Assembly (NCBI GenBank): GCA_045125095.1
Contig: JBGVMW010000309.1
Span: 12,981-76,980, forward strand
From: JBGVMW01 sp045125095
Lineage (GTDB): Bacteria; Bacillota; Clostridia; Lachnospirales; Lachnospiraceae
Direction: 5' to 3'
Length of the DNA: 64,000 nucleotides
Part shown: one piece after another, positions 8,505 through 15,387 of the stretch
How positions within the stretch are numbered: position 1 is the stretch's first letter
How the letters are laid out: each line of letters opens with the position of its first letter
Notes under the pieces: model-generated
Seen by the model: the letters and a program-made list of their open reading frames with translations, nothing else
Database searches by the model: none
What the model was told of the DNA's origin: nothing
Position numbers and translations under genes: made by a program

Positions 8505-9080
8505 TTAAGCTGCTATGCCAAATTGGTGTAACAACTGAATTTCAAAATCTTCATATTCTCGTGGGCCATATTGTAACCACTTCTGAAAATAAATGAAGAT
8601 GAAGCCAGATGCTGAATCAGATACGATAAACGTATTTGCAATATCCCAAGGGCCCTCGCACTTTGCAACATTAACAAGTGGTGGTGGGGCGATACAGTAT
8701 TTTGCAAAGAAGTTAGCTTCTGATTCACATTCTTCCTCTGAAAGGATACAGTCTGGACAGTGATGCCCAAGATAAATGTGTCCTATTTCATGGAAGATGG
8801 TCCAGCGCTGGCGTGCAATGCTGTTGTAGTCATTGTAGAAAATGTAGTAGCGAAACATGCCGGTATCGGGTTGCTTCCTTAATACAGAAAAACCTTCTGA
8901 GCTGTATTCCATAGCAAGTCGTAATTGATGGTCAGTTAACTTGGAATACGGGACTACAATGTAACAAAGTTTTCTTGCTATCTCAAAACAATCGATAGGG
9001 TAGGCAGTGATTTCGCATTCTTCGTATAGGTAGAGGACCTCATGTTTAATTTGGTCATACCGCGCGACGGGTAAATACAA
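8505..9080 (-). CDS. ImmA/IrrE-family metallo-endopeptidase
   Basis: 191 aa, TTG start at 9080. The zinc protease motif HEIGHIYLGHH is present near the middle, with a downstream ESEANFFAKY helix that supplies the glutamate ligand, as in the ImmA/IrrE family. In ICEBs1 and related phages ImmA cleaves the cognate repressor on DNA damage. Here the gene follows the XRE repressor gene by 6 bp, the classical pairing, so it is the likely anti-repressor of this prophage. The last ~50 residues are less conserved. Confidence 0.88.
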   Translation of the reverse strand: MYLPVARYDQIKHEVLYLYEECEITAYPIDCFEIARKLCYIVVPYSKLTDHQLRLAMEYSSEGFSVLRKQPDTGMFRYYIFYNDYNSIARQRWTIFHEIGHIYLGHHCPDCILSEEECESEANFFAKYCIAPPPLVNVAKCEGPWDIANTFIVSDSASGFIFIYFQKWLQYGPREYEDFEIQLLHQFGIAA

Positions 9081-9086
9081 TAATCA

Positions 9087-9422
9087 TCATCCTTCCTGAT
9101 CATCAGACTCGAAGAGAGCATTTACTAACTCGCGCTTCTGTGATGAGGACATCTTTGAAGCATTTCTAGCGATGAGACGGTGAATCTTATAGTATTCACT
9201 CTCAAAATCATCGACTTCTTCTGTACCGAGGAGGTAGTCGGAAGTGGTATGGAGTGCATTCGCGATGTTAGCGATAATAGGACCTTTAGGGGTTCTTTCG
9301 CCTTTTACATAGCGGCACATGGAAACTTCAGTTGTTCCAACGATGTCAGCTAGTTCTCGTTGAGTCATATCATTTTTTTTCAACAACTCAAGAATCCTTC
9401 CTCCTAAAGTATTCTCGTTCAT
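9087..9422 (-). CDS. XRE-family phage repressor
   Basis: 111 aa. The N-terminal helix-turn-helix reads GGRILELLKKNDMTQRELA then VSMCRYVKGERTPKG, followed by IANALHTTSDYLLG, the usual Cro/CI fold. The short acidic C-terminal region (SSSQKRELVNALFE) would be the ImmA target or dimer part. Start at 9422 has AGAGG upstream. It is transcribed divergently from the Cro-like gene and is expected to bind the repeats between them. Confidence 0.88.
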   Translation of the reverse strand: MNENTLGGRILELLKKNDMTQRELADIVGTTEVSMCRYVKGERTPKGPIIANIANALHTTSDYLLGTEEVDDFESEYYKIHRLIARNASKMSSSQKRELVNALFESDDQEG

Positions 9423-9428
9423 AGTGAT

Positions 9429-9497
9429 TTACCTCTTTCTAATATAGATTTGCATATGCTCCTGCATGGCACTTTGGCTCTGCGTCGTTGGCATCAT
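9429..9497 (-). CDS. Possible 22-aa leader peptide ahead of repressor
   Basis: A short ORF (MMPTTQSQSAMQEHMQIYIRKR) ends seven bases before the repressor ATG so that the repressor ribosome site AGAGG overlaps its end. It would be translated from the ~350-nt leader of the repressor transcript. The ribosome site is weak and coding potential is unproven; it may be chance. Confidence 0.2.
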   Translation of the reverse strand: MMPTTQSQSAMQEHMQIYIRKR

Positions 9498-9778
9498 TGC
9501 AGTGTTTGGCTTACTTCCATTTTTTTTATAAGGGTACTTTTGTCTTTAGTAATCAATGCGATCCGCCGAGCTTCTATTAATATTAATGCGGATGGATTAC
9601 AGGTGGTTAACCGGCCCTTCAGGTTAATTGTTCAGCTCTAACTGATTTGCTCTTTTGACTTGGCTCAACTAGTCCAGCACTACAGCTATAATACAAATTC
9701 ATGTACTCATTATTGTAGTTTGTAATAGTTAATTAAATAAAATTCAAATCGGATACATTAAGTTGTTGATTTACCAAA
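9498..9778 (-). other. Long untranslated leader of the repressor transcript
   Basis: No convincing gene in these ~280 bp. A 63-codon plus-strand frame (9450-9641) lacks a ribosome site. The dyad GGTTAA/TTAACC around 9607-9629 could form a hairpin in the leader RNA. Confidence 0.4.
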
Positions 9779-9807
9779 AGTATAATTCAACTTACCATTT
9801 GTGTCAA
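9779..9807 (-). promoter_or_regulatory. Repressor promoter with operator in spacer
   Basis: On the minus strand TTGACA (9802-9807) and TATACT (9779-9784) are 17 bp apart. The 15-mer CAACTTACCATTTGT at 9788-9802 lies inside the spacer, so repressor bound there would block its own transcription. Confidence 0.75.
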
Positions 9808-9902
9808 TAGCAAAAAATAATTTTTTATGTGAAAGTGGCGAAAAGTGCCTGAAAATAAAGGGTTTCTGGAAAAATAAGAAAATTCGGTGGTAATTTTTGG
9901 AT

Positions 9903-9930
9903 TGACAACTTACCATTTGTTTAATATCAT
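9903..9930 (+). promoter_or_regulatory. Early (lytic) promoter with operator in spacer
   Basis: TTGACA (9903-9908) and TATCAT (9925-9930), 16 bp apart. The same 15-mer CAACTTACCATTTGT occupies 9906-9920 within the promoter. A related CTTACCAAATGT occurs at about 10175 inside the Cro-like gene. Confidence 0.75.
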
Positions 9931-9965
9931 AAAATCACAATCAAACGAAAGGCAGGTGAAAAGAC

Positions 9966-10226
9966 ATGAACGTAAGACTTCTTAAGGCAAAGCGTGTAGA
10001 ACGTGATATTCAACAGAAGGACCTTGCAAAAGCCCTTAATATCACAGAAAAGACGATGTGCCACAAAGAGTGTAGTCCTGAGAATAAGTTCAAAGCAGAG
10101 GAAATGTTAATCCTTGTTAAGCAGCTAAACTTATCTTTTGCGGAGTTCGATGCTATTTTTTTTGACCACGAACTTACCAAATGTTTAAGACGAACTCAAA
10201 AACTTACCGAAGGAAAGCCGGGGTAA
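9966..10226 (+). CDS. Cro-like HTH regulator
   Basis: 86 aa with GGCAGGTG upstream. MNVRLLKAKRVERDIQQKDLAKALNITEKT is a short XRE-type helix-turn-helix, followed by a KAEEMLILVKQLNLSFAEFDAIFF helix typical of small Cro-like proteins. It is the first gene of the early operon and lies opposite the repressor, so a Cro or early-activator role is likely. Part of its 3' end carries operator-like CTTACC sequences. Confidence 0.75.
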   Translation: MNVRLLKAKRVERDIQQKDLAKALNITEKTMCHKECSPENKFKAEEMLILVKQLNLSFAEFDAIFFDHELTKCLRRTQKLTEGKPG

Positions 10227-10232
10227 TAAGCA

Positions 10233-10355
10233 ATGGATCTTATTAAAGATAAGAAAAGAGCCTCTCATATCACTCGACCTGGCAGAAGAGTATTTGATAT
10301 GAAATGCTCATCACTTACAGCCATTGTAACACATGGCCGGCAGAAAGGAAACTAG
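10233..10355 (+). CDS. 40-aa basic hypothetical peptide
   Basis: ORF of 40 codons (MDLIKDKKRASHITRPGRR..., ending HGRQKGN) between the Cro-like gene and the DUF4406 gene, both on the same strand, with a weak GGGG ribosome site. It fills an otherwise empty gap with correct spacing on both sides, which favours a real gene. Basic, no family recognised. Confidence 0.45.
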   Translation: MDLIKDKKRASHITRPGRRVFDMKCSSLTAIVTHGRQKGN

Positions 10356-10361
10356 AAAATT

Positions 10362-10910
10362 ATGGATAAGATTTATGTTTGCTCTCCATATAGAGGAGAC
10401 GTTAAAGGAAATCTTGAAAAGGTAAAGCGCTATTGCAGCTATGTAGCATATGAAGGAATACCAATAGCACCACACCTTTATTTCACTCAGTTCTTGGATG
10501 ATAACTATCCAAGCGACAGACACAGAGGTATGCGAATGGGCCTGGCATTATTAAAGGAATGCAAGGAAATCAGAGTATACGCAGATGAAGTATCAGAGGG
10601 AATGATTGAGGAGATCAAGTTAGCACAGAAGCTCAATATTCCTATTAAATTCTACAATTCGGAAATGGAGGAAATTAACCATGACACACTTATCATCAAT
10701 AAACGTATTGGCATCGGATATCGCCAAATTATCGCAGACACTTACGGCGTTAGCAGCGGAAATGGAATCTGCCCTTACGCAGGAGAATGCAGCAGAAGTT
10801 GCACCGGCACCAAAGCAGTCAGCAAAGAAAGCAGTACAGACAAAGGAAACAAAGCAGGCAGAGGCGACTGGAGAGACAAGCTCCTCAGAAACTTCAACAG
10901 AGGCCACTAA
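10362..10910 (+). CDS. DUF4406 (nucleoside deoxyribosyltransferase-like) protein
   Basis: 182 aa. The first ~100 residues (YVCSPYRGDVKGN, GIPIAPHLYFTQFL, SEGMIEEIKLAQKLNIPI) match the DUF4406 fold, related to nucleoside 2-deoxyribosyltransferases, a common phage early protein of unknown substrate. The remaining ~76 residues include CPYAGECSRSC. This tail overlaps the next gene, in another frame, from 10681 to 10910. The tail is either a genuine overprinted extension or read-through of a frame that lost its original stop. Confidence 0.75.
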   Translation: MDKIYVCSPYRGDVKGNLEKVKRYCSYVAYEGIPIAPHLYFTQFLDDNYPSDRHRGMRMGLALLKECKEIRVYADEVSEGMIEEIKLAQKLNIPIKFYNSEMEEINHDTLIINKRIGIGYRQIIADTYGVSSGNGICPYAGECSRSCTGTKAVSKESSTDKGNKAGRGDWRDKLLRNFNRGH

Positions 10911-11079
10911 GAATCCGGTAACCATTGAGCAGGTCAGAGCAGTTATGGCTGAGAAGTCACAGGCAGGACTTACCGCACAGGTGAAGGCACTTCTTGAAAC
11001 CTTCGGTGCAAATAAGCTCTCTGCAGTTAATCCAGAGGATTATGAAGCGCTTCTTGAAGCGGCCAAGGAAATCAAATAG
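10681..11079 (+). CDS. Phage early protein with Ala/Glu-rich linker
   Basis: 132 aa with GGAGGAAATTAACC before the ATG. A short helix (LASDIAKLSQTLTALAAEME), then a low-complexity region rich in A, E, K, T and S (about residues 35-80), then a conserved-looking C-terminal helical domain (ITEQVRAVMAEKSQAG-like start, LLETFGANKLSAVNPEDYEALLEAAKEI). This type is frequent in Clostridia phages and often mislabelled as rRNA biogenesis protein. Function unknown. Confidence 0.7.
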   Translation: MTHLSSINVLASDIAKLSQTLTALAAEMESALTQENAAEVAPAPKQSAKKAVQTKETKQAEATGETSSSETSTEATKNPVTIEQVRAVMAEKSQAGLTAQVKALLETFGANKLSAVNPEDYEALLEAAKEIK

Positions 11080-11089
11080 GAGGTCGCCC

Positions 11090-11452
11090 ATGAAAGAGAT
11101 AGAGATTAAGCGCGGCGACATCGTATTTGTCGAGAACCCTAATAAGAAGCCTCGTGGACATGTTGTTTGTGGTAATCACCCTGCGGTGGTTATCCAGAAC
11201 AACAAGGGCAACGAGCATAGCACCAATATTATCGTAGCTTTTATTACTTCTTCTATGAAGCGCCTGGAAATGCCAACACACATTGTTATCCAGCATTACG
11301 ATGGCCTTCGCAAGGTATCAGTGGTTCAGGCTGAGCAGCTTGCCACTATTGATAAGGGAGATGTGATTTCAGTTATCGATCATTTATCAGAAGCAGATAT
11401 GGCAAGAGTGGACCAGGCACTTAAGGTATCACTCGAATTAGTAACAGCGTAG
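11090..11452 (+). CDS. PemK/MazF-family protein
   Basis: 120 aa, start at 11090 behind AGGAGGTCGCCC. IKRGDIVFVENP at the start, then NHPAVVIQNNKGN and ITSSMKRLEMPTHI, match the PemK/MazF toxin fold (mRNA interferase or a catalytically dead relative). No antitoxin gene of the MazE type is adjacent: the upstream gene is the Ala/Glu-rich protein. Many phages carry such orphan PemK-like proteins in the early operon, so a toxin role is uncertain. Confidence 0.8.
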   Translation: MKEIEIKRGDIVFVENPNKKPRGHVVCGNHPAVVIQNNKGNEHSTNIIVAFITSSMKRLEMPTHIVIQHYDGLRKVSVVQAEQLATIDKGDVISVIDHLSEADMARVDQALKVSLELVTA

Positions 11453-11466
11453 AGGAGGAATAAGAT

Positions 11467-12603
11467 ATGCCACCAGAGGTACATTCAGTCCTTGGTGCAT
11501 CGGCTGCTGACAGATGGATGAACTGTACACCATCTGCTCAGCTCACAGCCGGCATGGAGGATGAGACAACAACCTTCGCTGCAGAAGGTACTGCAGCACA
11601 TGCGCTTTGTGAATGGAAGGTTCGTAAGGCATTAAAAATGAGAGCTGGCAGAAGGCCAACCAGTGATTACTGGACTGATGAAATGGAGGAGTTCACTGAT
11701 GATTATCGTGACTACATCATGGATTTGGTAGGACAGGCCAAGCAGCATTGTAAAGATCCAGTAACACTTATTGAACAGCACTTAGATTTTTCTTGTTATG
11801 TTCCAGATGGTTTTGGAACCGGTGACTTCTTGTTAGTAGCTGATAAGGAATTAAATGTAGTGGATTTCAAGTATGGAAGGGGCGTGGCTGTGTATGCAGA
11901 CCATAACCCGCAGATGATGTTATATGCGCTTGGTGCATTAAATCTGTTTGATTGTTTGTATGACATTGAGCAGGTAACGATGACAATTTTCCAGCCAAGA
12001 TTATCAAGCATTAGTACTTGGACCATTTCAACTGCAGAGCTTTATCAGTGGGCAGAGGAAGTATTAAAGCCAAAGGCAGAGCTTGCAGCTAAGGGTGAGG
12101 GCGATTTCGTTTCAGGCTCTTGGTGCAGATTTTGTAAAGCAAGAAATACTTGTCGTGCTAGAGCAGAGAGCTTTTTGGAGCTTGCCAGAATGGAGTTCCA
12201 GCCACCAGCACTTTTATCTGATGAGGAAGTTGCAGAGGTTATGGAAAAAGCTGATGAGCTTAGCAAGTGGGCCAGTGATGTTATGGCTTACGCACAGGCT
12301 GAGGCTATTGAAAATGGTAAGCACTGGAAGGGCTACAAGTTAGTCGAGGGTAGGTCAGTAAGAAAGTTTTCTGATGAAGCTAAGGTAGAAGCTGCAGCAA
12401 AGGAAGCAGGATATACAGACATTTATAACAAGTCACTTATTACCCTTACCGCTTTTGAAAAGCTCATGGGTAAGGAAGCCTTCGCTGAGATTTTGGGACA
12501 GTTCGTTACCAAGCCAGCAGGCAAATTAACACTCGTTCCGGTGAGTGATAAGAGACCGGAAGTATCAGTAAACACAGTAAACGATGAATTCATGGAGGAT
12601 TAG
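11467..12603 (+). CDS. DUF2800 protein (Cas4/RecB-like nuclease fold)
   Basis: 378 aa, AGAGGAGG upstream. HSVLGASAADRWMNCTPSAQL at the start and EGTAAHALCEWKV are signature stretches of DUF2800. GTGDFLLVADKELNVVDFKYGRG has the D-x(n)-DxK pattern of PD-(D/E)XK nucleases, and CRFCKARNTCRARA gives the Cys residues of a Cas4-like iron-sulphur cluster. The family is found with DUF2815 ssDNA-binding protein and phage DNA polymerase, as here, and probably acts in phage recombination or end processing. Confidence 0.88.
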   Translation: MPPEVHSVLGASAADRWMNCTPSAQLTAGMEDETTTFAAEGTAAHALCEWKVRKALKMRAGRRPTSDYWTDEMEEFTDDYRDYIMDLVGQAKQHCKDPVTLIEQHLDFSCYVPDGFGTGDFLLVADKELNVVDFKYGRGVAVYADHNPQMMLYALGALNLFDCLYDIEQVTMTIFQPRLSSISTWTISTAELYQWAEEVLKPKAELAAKGEGDFVSGSWCRFCKARNTCRARAESFLELARMEFQPPALLSDEEVAEVMEKADELSKWASDVMAYAQAEAIENGKHWKGYKLVEGRSVRKFSDEAKVEAAAKEAGYTDIYNKSLITLTAFEKLMGKEAFAEILGQFVTKPAGKLTLVPVSDKRPEVSVNTVNDEFMED

Positions 12604-12607
12604 TAAA

Positions 12608-13159
12608 ATGGCTAAGATTATGAACGGTAACAGAGTAGTTACAAATGAAGTAAGACTTTCATACGCAAATGTATGGGCACCTAAGAGTATCAATGGATCT
12701 GATGAGAAGTACAGCGTTTCTCTCATTATTCCTAAGAGCGACACAGAGACAATCGGACTTATCAATAAGGCAATCGACCAGGCTATCAATGATGGTATTG
12801 CAAAGTTCGGTGGAAAGAAGCCTAACAAGGCTGCACTTAAGTTACCTCTTAGAGACGGTGATGTTGAGAAGGAGGATGAAGCATACGAGGATGCATACTT
12901 CATCAATTGCAATTCCAAGACAGCACCTCAGATTGTAGATACAAACGGTGTGCCTATCACAGATGAGACTGAGGTTTATAGCGGCTGCTATGCAAGAGTA
13001 TCAATCAACTTCTATGCGTTTAACACAAATGGAAATAAGGGTATTGCTTGTGGCCTTGGTAACATCCAGAAGACCGGTGACGGTGAGAGCTTAGGAGGCG
13101 GTAGAGTTTCAGCAGCAGATGACTTTGGTAGTCCTGCAGGTGATGATTTCTTAAACTAA
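12608..13159 (+). CDS. DUF2815 single-stranded DNA-binding protein
   Basis: 183 aa; start at 12608 with GGAGG ten bases upstream. RLSYANVWAPKSINGSDEKYSVSLIIPK and the acidic C-terminal tail (ending DDFGSPAGDDFLN) match DUF2815, a phage ssDNA-binding OB-fold family. Located between the DUF2800 nuclease and the DNA polymerase, so part of the replication module. Confidence 0.88.
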   Translation: MAKIMNGNRVVTNEVRLSYANVWAPKSINGSDEKYSVSLIIPKSDTETIGLINKAIDQAINDGIAKFGGKKPNKAALKLPLRDGDVEKEDEAYEDAYFINCNSKTAPQIVDTNGVPITDETEVYSGCYARVSINFYAFNTNGNKGIACGLGNIQKTGDGESLGGGRVSAADDFGSPAGDDFLN

Positions 13160-13183
13160 GCAGCAGTTATTAACAATTGAATT

Positions 13184-13219
13184 AGGAAGCCCGGAGGCAT
13201 AGTCCTCTGGGTGATTCCT
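13184..13219 (+). other. RNA hairpin before polymerase gene
   Basis: AGGAA..CCCGGAGG (13184-13197) pairs with CCTCTGGG..TTCCT (13204-13219) with one wobble and a small internal bulge. No T-run follows. It could be a translational control or RNA processing element of the replication transcript. Confidence 0.5.
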
Positions 13220-13255
13220 ATCAACCACTTAATTTATAAGAAAGGTGATAGAAAG

Positions 13256-15193
13256 ATGAAAAGATTAAATATTGATATAGAAACTTATAGTGAAGCAGAT
13301 CTTACAAAGTCGGGAGTTTACAAGTATGTAGATAAAACCTCCGGCTTTGAAGTTCTGCTTTTTGGTTATTCAGTAGATTGTGGTCCAGTTACAGTTATTG
13401 ATCTGGCTCGCGGTGAGGAAATTCCAGAAGATATCTTGGCAGCACTTACAGATGATACGGTCCTTAAATACGCCTTCAATGCTCAGTTTGAGCGTGTATG
13501 CCTTGGTGCTTATTTAGGCACCTATCTGGAACCAGAGAGCTGGCGCTGTACTATGGTAGCTTCGTTGTATTTAGGACTTCCGGGTTCATTGGCACAGGTT
13601 GGTGCGGTGCTTGGAGTTGAAAAGCAGAAGTTAGAGTCTGGTAAGGATTTGATTAAATACTTCTCAATTCCATGCAAGGCCACAAAGACGAATGGTGGTC
13701 GCACCAGAAACCTTCCAGAGCATGATATTGAAAAGTGGGAGCAGTTCGTGGCTTACAACAAGCGTGATGTTGAAACTGAAATGGAGATTTTTACAAGAGT
13801 GAATTTATTCCCGGTTCCAGATTTCCTTTGGAAGCAGTACGCAGAGGACCAGCGCATTAACGATTTAGGTATTGAGCTTGATATGGATTTAGTTGAAAAG
13901 GCTATCGAATGTGATGAGGAGTCCAGGGAGAGATACTTAAAGAGAGCGCAGCAGCTTACCGGACTTGAAAATCCAAACTCACCTATCCAGTTAAAAGAAT
14001 GGATCCAGTCAAAGGGTGTGGAAATGGATAGCCTTGCAAAAGCAGAGGTGGCAGCAGTTCTTGATAATGCTTCTGGTGAAGTAAAAGAAGTATTAGAGCT
14101 TCGTCAGCTTCTTGCCAAGTCCTCAGTTAAGAAATATGCAGCTATGGAGAATTGCCGCTGCACAGATGGTAGAGCGCATGGACTTTTACAGTTCTATGGC
14201 GCTAACAGAACTGGCCGCTGGGCTGGCCGACTTATTCAGGTGCAGAACCTTCCACAGAATCATATTCCTGATTTGAAGGTAGCCAGGGACTTAGTAAAGA
14301 GTGGTTGCTTTGAGGCAGTAGAGCTTTTATATGACTCCATTCCTGATACCTTATCACAGCTTATTCGTACAGCCTTTGTACCACGTAGCGGCTGCAAGTT
14401 TATCGTAGCTGACTTTAGTGCAATTGAGGCCAGAGTAATTGCATGGCTTGCAGGGGAAAGCTGGCGCCAGGAGGTATTTAAGGAAAATGGTGATATCTAT
14501 TGTGCTTCAGCTTCACAGATGTTTGGTGTTCCAGTTGAAAAGCATGGTGTCAATTCAGAACTTCGACAGAAGGGTAAGATTGCTGAACTTGCGCTTGGTT
14601 ATGGCGGCGGTGAAGGCGCTATGAAATCTATGGGTGCCTTGGATATGGGACTTACTGAGGAAGAATTAAAACCTATCGTGGATAGCTGGAGACAGAGTAA
14701 TCCTAATATTGTAACGCTGTGGTGGGATATTCATAAATGCGTTATCAAGGCAGTTCGTGATAAACAGATGCAGGAATATAAGTGTTTGAAGTTCTCTTAT
14801 GAGAAGGGGATCCTTTTTATTCACTTACCAAGTGGTAGACGCTTAGCCTATGTGAAGCCTTCCATTTATAGAAACGAATATGACAGAGACGAGATTTCTT
14901 ATATGGGTGTAGATGCTTCAAAGAAGTGGGGCTCTATTAGCTCATATGGTCCGAAGTTTGTCGAGAACATTATCCAGGCGCTGAGCAGAGATATTTTGGC
15001 TGAGGCTATGAGTAGACTCTTGGCAGCGGGATACAAGATTGTAATGCATGTACATGATGAAGCTGTAATCGAGGCACCTATTGATGCCAGTCTTGATGAG
15101 GCTTGTCAGATTATGTCGATAGCACCTGATTGGACACCGGGCCTGATTCTTAATGCAGCAGGTTACGAGTGTGAATTTTATCAGAAGGATTAA
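13256..15193 (+). CDS. Phage family A DNA polymerase
   Basis: 645 aa. Start at 13256 after AAAGGTGATAGAAAG; the frame extends to a GTG at 13211 but that lies in a hairpin. The N-terminus has the 3'-5' exonuclease motif DIETYSEADL. Polymerase motif A is FIVADFSAIEARVIAW (near 14400), the O-helix/motif B is RQKGKIAELALGYGGG (near 14566), and motif C is MHVHDEAVIEAP (near 15044). RTGRWAGRLIQVQNLP is the usual template-contact segment. It is the replicative polymerase of this phage. Confidence 0.92.
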   Translation: MKRLNIDIETYSEADLTKSGVYKYVDKTSGFEVLLFGYSVDCGPVTVIDLARGEEIPEDILAALTDDTVLKYAFNAQFERVCLGAYLGTYLEPESWRCTMVASLYLGLPGSLAQVGAVLGVEKQKLESGKDLIKYFSIPCKATKTNGGRTRNLPEHDIEKWEQFVAYNKRDVETEMEIFTRVNLFPVPDFLWKQYAEDQRINDLGIELDMDLVEKAIECDEESRERYLKRAQQLTGLENPNSPIQLKEWIQSKGVEMDSLAKAEVAAVLDNASGEVKEVLELRQLLAKSSVKKYAAMENCRCTDGRAHGLLQFYGANRTGRWAGRLIQVQNLPQNHIPDLKVARDLVKSGCFEAVELLYDSIPDTLSQLIRTAFVPRSGCKFIVADFSAIEARVIAWLAGESWRQEVFKENGDIYCASASQMFGVPVEKHGVNSELRQKGKIAELALGYGGGEGAMKSMGALDMGLTEEELKPIVDSWRQSNPNIVTLWWDIHKCVIKAVRDKQMQEYKCLKFSYEKGILFIHLPSGRRLAYVKPSIYRNEYDRDEISYMGVDASKKWGSISSYGPKFVENIIQALSRDILAEAMSRLLAAGYKIVMHVHDEAVIEAPIDASLDEACQIMSIAPDWTPGLILNAAGYECEFYQKD

Positions 15194-15207
15194 GGAGGAG
15201 ATTTCCA

Positions 15208-15387
15208 ATGAATGAAGCAATAAAGGAATTAAATACAATTAAGGCGCGCATTCCACAGCAGACCTATCGCACCATTATCGGTCAGATGCGTGCTGGCGAT
15301 TTAGGTGGTGCAACTGTTGGTATTGAGCGTTTGAAGAAGAAGTTAGCAAAGGAGGATGCAGCCAATGAGAATCGCAGTAGGAAATAG
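15208..15387 (+). CDS. 59-aa hypothetical protein
   Basis: Small ORF with an ideal AAGGAGGAG ribosome site at 15193-15200. The sequence MNEAIKELNTIKARIPQQTYRTIIGQM then GGATVGIERLKKKLAKE is helical and basic at the end. It overlaps the start of the primase gene by 23 bp, which suggests translational coupling. A small protein of this type between polymerase and VirE-like primase is usual in Clostridia phages; function unknown. Confidence 0.7.
   Translation: MNEAIKELNTIKARIPQQTYRTIIGQMRAGDLGGATVGIERLKKKLAKEDAANENRSRK

Noticed and set aside
9450..9641. 63-aa plus-strand ORF in the immunity region
   Set aside because: No ribosome site, lies in the leader of the repressor transcript and has no protein-like pattern.
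11090..11452. PemK-like gene as a complete toxin-antitoxin pair with the gene upstream
   Set aside because: The upstream protein has no MazE/AbrB-type antitoxin features and occurs in phages without PemK; the pairing is not supported.
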